Source of the DNA: an uncultured Treponema sp.
GTDB lineage: Bacteria > Spirochaetota > Spirochaetia > Treponematales > Treponemataceae
Length of the DNA: 13,005 nucleotides
Reading direction: 5' to 3'
Assembly: GCA_937885235.1 (NCBI GenBank)
Contig: CAKZZK010000225.1
Coordinates: forward strand, 1-13,005
This document shows, piece after piece, positions 1-7,400 of this stretch. Each line of letters begins with the position of its first letter. Positions within the stretch are counted from its first letter, which is position 1. Position numbers and translations under genes: made by a program. The notes under the pieces were generated by a model. That model was not told the origin of the DNA. It did not search any database and saw only the letters and a list, made by a program, of their open reading frames with translations.

Positions 1-74
1 TCTTTATTTTTCTTTTTACCATATCTTTTAAAATGTTTAGATTCGGATTTAATACCAAGAAATTTACAAATTTT

Positions 75-1094
75 ATGAGCAAAATTATCAACGGCGTAAA
101 CATTCCGAATATGCCTTGGGAAGACAAGCCTGCGGGCTGGAACTTGCCGGTATGGCGCTACACGGCGAATCCCGTGATTGACCGCAATCCTTTCCCCGGC
201 ATGGGGCGCATCTTCAACAGCGCGGTGGTGCCGTTCAATGGGGAATTCACGGGCGTGTTCCGTGGCGAAACGACGACGGGAAGGCCTTTCCTCTATCTGG
301 GGCACTCGAAGGATGCCGTGCACTGGAGTTATGACACGGAAAAAATCCACATGACCGACCAGAAGGGCAAGCCGTGGGATCCGCTCTATGCCTATGACCC
401 TCGCTGTGTGAAAATAGACGATACCTACTATATTATCTGGTGCGGTGACTTTGACGGAGCTTCCATAGGGCTTGCCGAAACGAAGGATTTCAAGACCTAC
501 GTGCGCCATGAAAATCCTTTTTTGCCTTTTAACAGGAACGGTGTGCTCTTCCCGCGCAAGATTAACGGGAAATACGTCATGCTCAGCAGGCCGAGTGATT
601 CCGGGCACACGCCTTTTGGCGACATTCTGCTGAGCCAGAGCCCAGACCTCACCTACTGGGGCGAGCACAGGCTCGTCATGCAGAAGGGGGGCAGCGGCTG
701 GTGGCAGGGCGTAAAGATTGGCTGCGGTCCTGCGCCTATTGAAACGGACGAAGGCTGGCTCATCTTCTATCACGGTGTCTCTTCCACCTGTTCTGGGCTT
801 GTTTATTCATTCAGCGGTGCCATACTCGACAGAGATACGCCGAGCAAGGTGCTCTACCGTTCTGGCAGCTATATGCTCACGCCAGAGGCTTCTTACGAGA
901 CGACAGGCTTTGTGCCGAATGTCTGCTTCCCCGTCGCCACTCTTGCAGATCAGGCAAGCGGTCGCATAGCCATCTACTATGGCGCCGCCGATACGGTAGT
1001 CGCGCTCGCTTTCTGCCAGCTTGACGAAGTGATCCAGTTCATCAAGGACAACAATGAGCTTGTCGGCCTTGATGGCGACGAAGGGAAATTCTGA
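75..1094 (+). CDS. GH130 family beta-1,4-mannoside phosphorylase (GH130_2-like)
   Basis: Predicted cytosolic phosphorylase that splits beta-1,4-mannosides with inorganic phosphate, releasing mannose 1-phosphate. It closely resembles the Uhgb_MP/RaMP2 type, which uses manno-oligosaccharides or Man-GlcNAc of N-glycan cores. Numbering from the Met at 75 (339 aa): YDPR with the family's general-acid Asp at D108, the phosphate-site region FNRNGVLFPRK at 152-162, LSRPSDSGHTPFGD at 170-183, and YHG with H233. These span the five-bladed propeller, and the length is normal. I chose ATG 75 because MSKIINGVNIPNMPW matches how family members begin. An upstream in-frame ATG at 33 would add 14 Phe-rich residues unlike the family. 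Neither start has a visible Shine-Dalgarno site, and the frame stays open to the window edge. No transporter or mannanase is visible nearby. The family call is firm; exact substrate is inference. Confidence 0.9.
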   Translation: MSKIINGVNIPNMPWEDKPAGWNLPVWRYTANPVIDRNPFPGMGRIFNSAVVPFNGEFTGVFRGETTTGRPFLYLGHSKDAVHWSYDTEKIHMTDQKGKPWDPLYAYDPRCVKIDDTYYIIWCGDFDGASIGLAETKDFKTYVRHENPFLPFNRNGVLFPRKINGKYVMLSRPSDSGHTPFGDILLSQSPDLTYWGEHRLVMQKGGSGWWQGVKIGCGPAPIETDEGWLIFYHGVSSTCSGLVYSFSGAILDRDTPSKVLYRSGSYMLTPEASYETTGFVPNVCFPVATLADQASGRIAIYYGAADTVVALAFCQLDEVIQFIKDNNELVGLDGDEGKF

Positions 1095-1119
1095 GCTCTG
1101 TAAATTGCACTGAGTCAGT

Positions 1120-1161
1120 CCAGAGGTCTTTCGGCGGACTTCCCTGTTGAAAGACCTCTGG
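1120..1161. repeat. Perfect inverted repeat (hairpin) after the GH130 gene
   Basis: Two perfectly complementary 13-nt arms (1120-1132 CCAGAGGTCTTTC and 1149-1161) flank a 16-nt loop, 25 nt past the GH130 stop. No T-run follows, so it is not a classic intrinsic terminator. It could be a 3'-end stabilising or Rho-assisted structure, or a decayed mobile-element end. A small palindrome, ACTGAGTCAGT, sits just before it at 1109-1119. Confidence 0.6.
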
Positions 1162-1231
1162 CATCAGTCGTCCATAGTTTGCTGGCAAAGTACTTCTTCA
1201 AGCAAGCATTTGTCCATGGCATATCCTTGAT

Positions 1232-1282
1232 AACTGCATTATTTTACAAGATTATGATAGTACAAACTGCACTATTTTACAA
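1232..1282. repeat. Pair of 18-nt direct repeats, 33-nt period
   Basis: AACTGCATTATTTTACAA (1232-1249) recurs at 1265-1282 with one mismatch (T to C at the eighth base). A 15-nt unrelated spacer separates them. The pair is itself bracketed by CCTTGA (1225-1230) and TCAAGG (1283-1288), an inverted 6-mer. The stretch is AT-rich and lies between two convergent genes, so a promoter role is not obvious. It could be a protein-binding pair or a remnant of a mobile element. No function is assigned. Confidence 0.45.
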
Positions 1283-1292
1283 TCAAGGCAAT

Positions 1293-1333
1293 AAAAAAAT
1301 AGCCCGCACTGGATGTGCGGGCTATTGCTTTTT
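1293..1333. terminator. Bidirectional Rho-independent terminator
   Basis: An 11-bp perfect GC-rich stem (1299-1309 with 1315-1325, ATAGCCCGCAC) has a 5-nt loop. Seven A's lie on the left (1293-1299) and five T's on the right (1329-1333). For the minus-strand SUMF1-repeat gene, whose stop is 30 nt away, the U-run abuts the stem, so it should end that transcript efficiently. For plus-strand transcripts from the GH130 gene the T-run is offset by 3 nt. Confidence 0.92.
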
Positions 1334-1354
1334 ATGGGCAGAAGCCCTCATTGT

Positions 1355-3913
1355 TTACTGCACGGTGCGGACTACGCGGAAGCCCACGCTAGCGTAGACG
1401 TTCTGCGGGCTGTTGTAATCACGGCGGGAAACTGAACAGCTTGCCGCGCCGGAGTCACAGGCACCGCCACGGGTTGCGCGGGAGGAAGCAGAAGGGCCTC
1501 CTTCAGGATCGGTAACACCAGCCTTTTCCTTTGTATAGCGATCACCCTCAAAGCCGTCCCAGCACCATTCCCAGACGTTGCCGCTCATGTCGTAGAGCTT
1601 CTTAGCGTTTGCCTTCTTCCGCTTTACCACATGGGTACTGGTAGCTCCGCCATACCAGGCATACTGAGTGAGAGAAGCTTCAGATGCGATGCCGCTCCAT
1701 GTCTTTGCGTTGGTCGTGCCATTCCCTGCACGAGCCGCGTACTCCCATTCAGCTTCGGTGGGAAGCCGATAGCCGTCAGCATCCCAGTCGCATGATACTG
1801 CATTCCACGTGTTGTTGTACGTCGTCGGGATGCTGCTGTATGCAAGCGTCGCCCAGTTGTTCACGCCGCTCACCTCGTAGCAGGGAGTCAGCCCTTCCTT
1901 GATGCTCAGCTTGTTGCAGTACGCTATAGCCTGATACCAGTTCACGAAGTACACAGGGTAATTGTCCCCCTTGCCGCCGCTGTCCGTTATCTTTTCAGGC
2001 AGAGTGCCCATCACCGCTTTGAACTCCTTCTGCGTTACCTCGTGGTCGCAGATATAGAAGCTTCTCGTCAGCGTGACGCGGTGCGCGGGAGATTCATTGT
2101 TGTTGTAGCCCACGTTCTGGTCAACGCCCATCGTAAACGCGCCCGCATTCATCTGGACGAAAGCGGCTGCCGCAGTCCTGCTGCCTCCCAGCGTCGTCGT
2201 TGGAGCAGACGGCTGCGTTGTGGTCCGAGGAGGCTGTGTCGTCGTCGAGGTACCAGTCTGTGCAAAAGCATTGTCCCCCGCCCTTGCAGTGCAGACCACG
2301 CGGAAACCCACGTTCGCGTAGACGTTCTGCGGGCTGTTGTAATCACGGCGGGAAACAAGACAGCTTGTTGCCCCTGAGTCACAGGCACCGCCACGGGTCG
2401 CACGGGATGAACCAGATGTTGCGCCTTCGGGGTCAGTAACTCCCGCTGCGTCTTTCGTGTAGCGGTCGCCCTCAAAGCTGTCCCAGCACCATTCCCACAC
2501 GTTGCCGCTCATATCGTAGAGCTGCTTTGCATTTGCCTTCTTCCTTCTCACTGTATGGGTGCTGGTAGCGCTGCCATACCAAGCATACTGCGGAAGCGGG
2601 TTCTCGGAACTGACGCCGCTCCAAGTCTTTGCATTCGTCGTGCCGTTTCCTGCGCGGGCCGCGTACTCCCATTCAGCCTCAGTGGGAAGCCGGTAGCCGT
2701 TTGCGCTCCAGTCGCACGATGCCGCATTCCACGCCGTATTGTACGTTGTCGGTATGCTGCTGTAGTCAAGCGTTGCCCAGTTGTTCACACCGCTCACCTC
2801 ATAGCAGGGGGTGCGCCCTTCCTTGATGCTCCGCTTGTTGCAGTAGGCTATGGCGTGATACCAGTTCACATAGTATACGGGGAAGTCATCGCCCTTGCCG
2901 CCGTTCTCGCTTATCCCTTCGGGCAGCCTGCCCATCACTGTATTGAATTCCTTCTGCGTTACCTCGTGGTCGCAGATATAGAAACTCCTCGTCAGCGTGA
3001 CGCGGTGCGCGGGAGCCTCGTTGTTGTTGTAGCCCACGTCTTTGTCAACGCCCATCGTAAATGCGCCTGCATTCATCTGGACAAAGGAGGGGGCTGTCGT
3101 CCTGCCGCTTCCCTCTACGGTTCTGACCACGCGGAAGCCCACCGCCGCATAGACGTTCTGCGGGCTGTTGTAGTCACGGCGGGAAACCGAGCAGCTTGCC
3201 GCCGCAGAGTCATAGGCACCGCCGCGCGTCACACGGGATGACACTGATGGTGCGCCTTCGGGGTCGGTAACGCCTGCCGCGTCTTTTGCGTAGCGGTCGC
3301 CCTCAAAGCCATCCCAGCACCATTCCCAGACATTGCCGCTCATATCGTACAGACCTCTGGCATTTGCCTGCTTTCCCCGTACCTCGTGAGCCTTGCCGCC
3401 GTTGCTGAACCATGCGTATTGGGCAAGCGCGCTTTCCGTTGAAGTGCCGCTCCAGCTTTTTGAGGCGCTCGTGCCATTCCCTGCGCGGGCGGCATACTCC
3501 CATTCCGATTCAGTGGGGAGCCGGTACCCATCTGCATTCCAGTTGCATGAAACGGCATTCCATGCGGTGTTGTACGATGTCGGTATGCTGCTGTATGGTA
3601 ATGTCGCCCAGTTAGAAACGCCGCTCACATCGTAGCACGGAGTGCGCCCTTCCTTGATGCTCAGCTTGTTGCAGTAGGCTATGGCGTGGTACCAGTTCAC
3701 ATAGTAGACGGGGCAGGAGTCTCCCTTGCCCTTGCTGTCAACTATTCCCTCCGGCAGGATGCCCATCACCGTCCTGAACTCCCGCTGTGTCACCTCGTGG
3801 TCGCAGATATAGAAGCTCCGTGACAGCGTGACACGGTGCGCGGGAGCCTCGTTGTTGTTGTAGCCCACGTTCTGGTTGACGCCCCTCGTGAATGCACCCG
3901 CATTCATCTGCAC
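1355..3913 (-). CDS. Triple SUMF1/FGE-sulfatase-domain repeat protein (5' end severed by amber codon)
   Basis: This is the uninterrupted part of the gene: 852 aa read from a GTG at 3913 (a nearby ATG at 3907 is equally possible; both have only a weak AGGG upstream). It holds three copies of the formylglycine-generating-enzyme (SUMF1, C-type-lectin-like) fold at residues 1-266, 277-543 and 585-852. A short Gly/Ser/Thr linker and a Thr/Pro-rich linker (544-584) join them. Each copy has EVTQ-x-EF, NWY-x-AIAYCNK, GYRLPTE-x-EWEYAARAG, YDMSGNVWEWCWD and SRRDYNSPQNVY-x-x-VGFRVV. In true FGEs a GGS-x-x-C-x4-C copper site is present. Here the first Cys position is Ser in all copies and only the second Cys remains (C241, C518, C826), so formylglycine formation is unlikely and a binding or structural role more probable. 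No sulfatase lies nearby. The natural start is very likely ATG 4270 (see the 3914-4270 entry), making this a recent pseudogene, a read-through gene or an assembly error. Confidence 0.8.
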   Translation of the reverse strand: MQMNAGAFTRGVNQNVGYNNNEAPAHRVTLSRSFYICDHEVTQREFRTVMGILPEGIVDSKGKGDSCPVYYVNWYHAIAYCNKLSIKEGRTPCYDVSGVSNWATLPYSSIPTSYNTAWNAVSCNWNADGYRLPTESEWEYAARAGNGTSASKSWSGTSTESALAQYAWFSNGGKAHEVRGKQANARGLYDMSGNVWEWCWDGFEGDRYAKDAAGVTDPEGAPSVSSRVTRGGAYDSAAASCSVSRRDYNSPQNVYAAVGFRVVRTVEGSGRTTAPSFVQMNAGAFTMGVDKDVGYNNNEAPAHRVTLTRSFYICDHEVTQKEFNTVMGRLPEGISENGGKGDDFPVYYVNWYHAIAYCNKRSIKEGRTPCYEVSGVNNWATLDYSSIPTTYNTAWNAASCDWSANGYRLPTEAEWEYAARAGNGTTNAKTWSGVSSENPLPQYAWYGSATSTHTVRRKKANAKQLYDMSGNVWEWCWDSFEGDRYTKDAAGVTDPEGATSGSSRATRGGACDSGATSCLVSRRDYNSPQNVYANVGFRVVCTARAGDNAFAQTGTSTTTQPPRTTTQPSAPTTTLGGSRTAAAAFVQMNAGAFTMGVDQNVGYNNNESPAHRVTLTRSFYICDHEVTQKEFKAVMGTLPEKITDSGGKGDNYPVYFVNWYQAIAYCNKLSIKEGLTPCYEVSGVNNWATLAYSSIPTTYNNTWNAVSCDWDADGYRLPTEAEWEYAARAGNGTTNAKTWSGIASEASLTQYAWYGGATSTHVVKRKKANAKKLYDMSGNVWEWCWDGFEGDRYTKEKAGVTDPEGGPSASSRATRGGACDSGAASCSVSRRDYNSPQNVYASVGFRVVRTVQ
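1358..2161 (-). repeat. SUMF1 domain copy 3
   Basis: The third unit ends the protein two residues after the VGFRVVRT core. It starts 924 nt after copy 2; the longer period is due to the Thr/Pro linker. Long stretches are identical to copy 2 at the DNA level, for example around the EVTQKEF codons, so the units arose by tandem duplication. Confidence 0.85.
2285..3085 (-). repeat. SUMF1 domain copy 2
   Basis: The second unit begins with FVQMNAGAFTMGVD, as does copy 3. By my by-eye alignment it differs from copy 3 at about 40 of 267 residues. It starts 831 nt after copy 1. It is followed by the 41-residue Thr/Pro-rich linker (DNA 2162-2284), which looks like an extracytoplasmic spacer. Confidence 0.85.
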
Positions 3914-3916
3914 AAA
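3116..3916 (-). repeat. SUMF1 domain copy 1
   Basis: The first and most divergent of three tandem SUMF1-fold units. It differs in the C-terminal loop (GGAYDSAAASC, where the others have GGACDSG) and lacks the TSTH segment seen in copies 2 and 3, having NGGKAHEV there instead. It is followed by a 10-residue linker, EGSGRTTAPS. Confidence 0.85.
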
Positions 3917-4270
3917 GCCCTGTGGTGCCGGTTTCGCGGAAATGACAGTGCTTCCGCCCCCTTGTGTGTCACGCGGCGGTGTTGTCGTTGTTCTGCCGCC
4001 CGATGTTGAAACTCCGCTTCTTTCCCGCGCAGTTCCGCAGAACGGACAGAAATTCCAGTTGCCCTCCAGCTCGCTGCCGCACTGGGAGCAGAAAGCAGCC
4101 CTTTGCCGTGCCAGCTCCAGATTTTCGCCGCAGGACTCACAGAACCTTGCATCAGCGCTGACCGGCGCACCACAGGTCGGGCAGCTCAGGCCGTTGCTAT
4201 AGCTCTAGGTAACGCCGACAAAGGTCAGCGCCATAAGGGCTACCATCAAAACTGTTCGCAATTTTCGCAT
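3914..4270 (-). pseudogene. Severed 5' end of the SUMF1-repeat gene: signal peptide, in-frame TAG, double zinc ribbon
   Basis: Reading from ATG 4270, the 21 codons MRKLRTVLMVALMAL... form a signal peptide (RKLR n-region, hydrophobic core). Next comes an amber TAG at codon 22 (4205-4207). The same frame then continues without another stop through two zinc ribbons and into the SUMF1 repeats. In full-frame numbering the knuckles are CPTC (30-33) with CESC (44-47), and CSQC (61-64) with CPFC (75-78), both spaced CxxC-x10-CxxC. A Thr/Gly-rich linker (80-118) follows. The zinc-ribbon part has no ATG, GTG or TTG of its own, so it can only be made by read-through. One base change (for example CAG to TAG) explains the stop. 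The intact downstream frame of about 950 codons means the lesion is recent, suppressed or a sequence error. Confidence 0.8.
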
Positions 4271-4276
4271 AGCGAA

Positions 4277-4282
4277 CCTCCT
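4277..4282 (-). promoter_or_regulatory. Ribosome binding site deciding the 4270 start
   Basis: On the minus strand this is a full AGGAGG, 6 nt before ATG 4270. It is much stronger than anything ahead of the GTG at 3913. It shows that the signal-peptide start is the real translation start of the SUMF1-repeat gene. Confidence 0.9.
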
Positions 4283-4305
4283 GTTGATTTTGTTTACTCC
4301 CCCTG

Positions 4306-4314
4306 ATTATAACA
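4306..4314 (-). promoter_or_regulatory. Extended -10 promoter of the SUMF1-repeat gene
   Basis: On the minus strand this reads TGTTATAAT: a perfect TATAAT box (4306-4311) with a TGn extension, about 36 nt before ATG 4270. No good -35 is present (TTACCA at 4330-4335, 18-nt spacing), which is acceptable for an extended -10 promoter. An intact promoter and ribosome site argue that the gene is still expressed. Confidence 0.65.
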
Positions 4315-4363
4315 CGGATATGATGGCTATGGTAACAAAATACAGCGCTAATCTTGCAGTAAC

Positions 4364-4392
4364 TTGCAAAATCTAAGGGGAAGATATATAGT
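4364..4392 (+). promoter_or_regulatory. Putative sigma-70 promoter of the FIST kinase gene
   Basis: TTGCAA (4364-4369) and TATAGT (4387-4392) are separated by exactly 17 nt, ending 27 nt before the kinase ATG. CTTGCA is repeated at 4353-4358 and 4363-4368, overlapping the -35, and could be an operator half-site pair. Transcription would diverge from the SUMF1-repeat promoter about 55 nt to the left. Confidence 0.5.
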
Positions 4393-4419
4393 AGAGAAAA
4401 GAGCGAGGAGCGGTATGTT

Positions 4420-7400
4420 ATGATCCAAAAGAAATTCGTTATTACCACTGAAACAGAACTCTTGCAGATGGTGGAGCATCTAAAGACAGATGTTGACTAC
4501 CTCCACGCAAAGACAGCTTTCGCGCAGCTCTTTCTGTCCCGCTTTGACAGCATTGAAACCCGCACCGCGCTCTCCATATTCCGCCAGATACTGCCGGACG
4601 TCAGGCTCGTGGGAATGTCCCTCTACGGTGATCCCTTTGCGAACCAGAATAAAAAGAAGTTTATGATTTTCAGCTTCTGCTTCTTTACCCGCTCTGACGT
4701 GGTGATTGCGGATTATGACGATGACCTTCGCTCTCAGGAAGAAAACATAGAGGCATGCCGCCAGAAGCTTGCCTCGGTGGAAAACAAAGTGGCTGTGCTG
4801 CTCTTCGGCACAGGGCTGACGGTGCAGGCGTCCACATTTATGGATGCCGTTACCGAAGGCTTTGAAGACATCCCTTTTTTTGGCGCCATTTCAAACATCA
4901 ACGCTGCGGACATAACGGATGCGGAACCCTTCGCTTTTGGCAACGCACTCATCAAGCGCGGCATGGTCATGGCAGTCTTTTCAGGCGAAGACCTGCACTG
5001 CTATGCGGAAAGCCTGTTCAGCTGGACGCCTATAGGCAAGGAAATGTCCGTCACCACGGGAACGCCCCGCACCATAGGCGACACCCTCATCACAAAGATT
5101 GACGGGCTTCCTGCCGCCCAGATATATAAAAAATATCTGAATGTGGAACCGAACGAGCAGTTCATATCCAATATCTGCGAATTCCCGCTGGTGGTAAAGC
5201 GGAACGGCTACCTCATTCCCCGCGTTCCCTGCGGCTGCAACGCGCGGGGAGAACTGCACGTCATGGGGGATGTGCGCAACGGGGAAACAGTGCGCTTTAC
5301 CTACGGCAAGACCAACGAAATCTTGAAAAAGACGGCAGAGGCGAGCGAGCGGCTTGCAGACTTTGCGCCGGAAGCAATCTTCCTCTACATGTGCGCCAAC
5401 CGCGTCATCTTCCTGAAAGACCGCGCCATAGAGGAGCGGAACTATTACTTCCGCCTGAATTCCGCCGTCATGTACTGCCACGGATTTTCTGAGCTTTTCC
5501 GCTACCACGGGCAGGGCGGCGTGTTCAACAGCCAGCTGGTGACAATCGGAATGCGCGAGGGCGGCAGGCTGGGAGAGTTTGCCAACCGCGATGCGCTCAA
5601 AGGCATTTCCTTCTCCTTTCCGCAAAAGCGGGAAGAAAAAGAAATCCCCCATATTCCTGAAAGCCTGCAAAAGACGATGGATGCCGCCCATCCGATTTTC
5701 CAGGAACAGCTGATAAATCCCATCCCCATTGCTGAGCGGCTCGTCACTTTCCTTGAGGCGACCACGACAGAGCTGAACACGGCAAACGATGACCTCAAGA
5801 AACTGGCAGCGATGGCAAACGCAGCGAACGAAGCGAAATCCTCGTTCCTGTCAAATATGAGCCATGAAATCCGCACCCCCATCAACGCGGTGCTTGGCCT
5901 TGACGAAATGATTCTGCGCGAGAGCACGGAAGAAAACATCAAGGGCTATGCGCAGGAAATAAAAAGCTCAGGGCGCACCCTGCTTTCGCTCATCAACGAT
6001 ATACTTGACTTCTCCAAGATAGAAGCGGGCAAACTGGAAATCATCCCCGTCAGCTATGACATGAGGACGATGCTTACCGACCTCGTGAACATGGTGGAAG
6101 GCAGGGCAAAGGCAAAAGACCTTGACTTCGTTGTAAACCTCGATCCTTCTCTGCCGCACAAGCTCTTTGGCGATGAAACGCGGGTCAAGCAGTGTATTTT
6201 GAACGTGCTCACGAACGCCGTCAAATACACGGAAAAGGGCTCCGTCGTGCTGGATATGGGCTACGAAAAGCAGGACGATGAGCACATCCTCCTCAAGGTG
6301 CGGATTGCGGATACCGGCATAGGCATCAAGCAGGAAGATTTGAAGAAGCTGTTCTCTCCCTTTGAGCGCATTGAGGAATCCAGAAACCGCTCTATTGAAG
6401 GGACGGGGCTCGGGCTGAGCATTGTGAAAGGCTTGCTCGCCCAGATGGGCACAGAGCTTGGCGTACAGAGCGAATACGGCAAGGGCTCTGAGTTCTCCTT
6501 CTCGCTCAGGCAGCAGGTCTTGGACTGGACGGGAACGGGGACGCGCGAGGAAGCCCGCAACTTTGTGCTCCGCCAGTCGAGTTCCTACCGCGAGAGCTTT
6601 CAGGCACCAGCTGCCCGCATACTCATCATTGATGACACCCCGATGAACCTCATCGTGCTGCAGGGACTGCTCAAACAGACCCGCATACAGATAGACACGG
6701 CGAACAGCGGCATGCAGGCGCTTGCTCTGGCAAGGGAGCGCAGCTATCACCTGATTTTCAGCGACCACCTCATGCCCCTCATGGACGGCATAGAGTTCCT
6801 GCACGAACTGCGGAAGGATGAGGCTTCCAAAAATCAGCAGACGACATGCATTGTGCTTACGGCGAACGCCATTTCTGGCGCAAGGGAGCAGTATCTCAAA
6901 GAGGGCTTTGCGGACTACCTGAGCAAGCCCGTGGACGGCAGGCGTGTTGAGCAGATGCTCCTTCGCTATCTGCCCTCTGAACTCATCATCCGCGAGGGCG
7001 AGGCAGGCTTCATCGAACAGGAGCGGAAGTCCGATCCCTCTGCCCCCTGCTGCTATGCCAAGTTTTTTGCCAAAATCTTCAATCTGGACATAGAAGCGGG
7101 AATGAAGAACTGCGGCGGGGAAGACGGCTTTATGGATGCCGTGCGGAATTTCTATGATGTCATTCCCGCAAAGCTGACGCAGATAGGCCGCTTTGCAAAA
7201 GCGAAAGATATACGGAACTATACGATAGAGGTTCATTCCCTCAAAAGCTGCGCCCGTCTGGTTGGCGCAAAAGAGCTTTCGGAACAGGCAGCGTATTTAG
7301 AGCAGTGCGGCAACGAGGGCAATGTGGCAGAAATCGATGCCAAGACTCCCGCCTTGCTTTCGCTCTGTCGCAGTTACCGGCGCTCGCTCTGGGTGATGTG

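Noticed and set aside
1179..1397. A 72-codon open frame on the plus strand in the convergent intergenic region
   Set aside because: It runs through the direct repeats and the strong terminator hairpin into the opposite-strand gene. It has no ribosome site and no recognisable protein features.
1358..3916. Diversity-generating retroelement target (SUMF1/lectin-fold C-terminus resembles DGR variable proteins)
   Set aside because: No reverse transcriptase or template repeat is in the window. The Asn codons expected to hypermutate are invariant between the three copies, and copy differences include many silent third-base changes, as in ordinary drift.
4205..4207. Selenocysteine or pyrrolysine insertion at the in-frame stop
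   Set aside because: The codon is TAG, not TGA, which rules out selenocysteine. The site follows a signal peptide with no methylamine-methyltransferase context for pyrrolysine, and no insertion machinery is visible.
5968..7236. A 422-codon open frame on the minus strand inside the kinase gene
   Set aside because: Antisense to the HisKA/HATPase/REC region with all signature motifs on the plus strand. No ribosome site or domain supports it.
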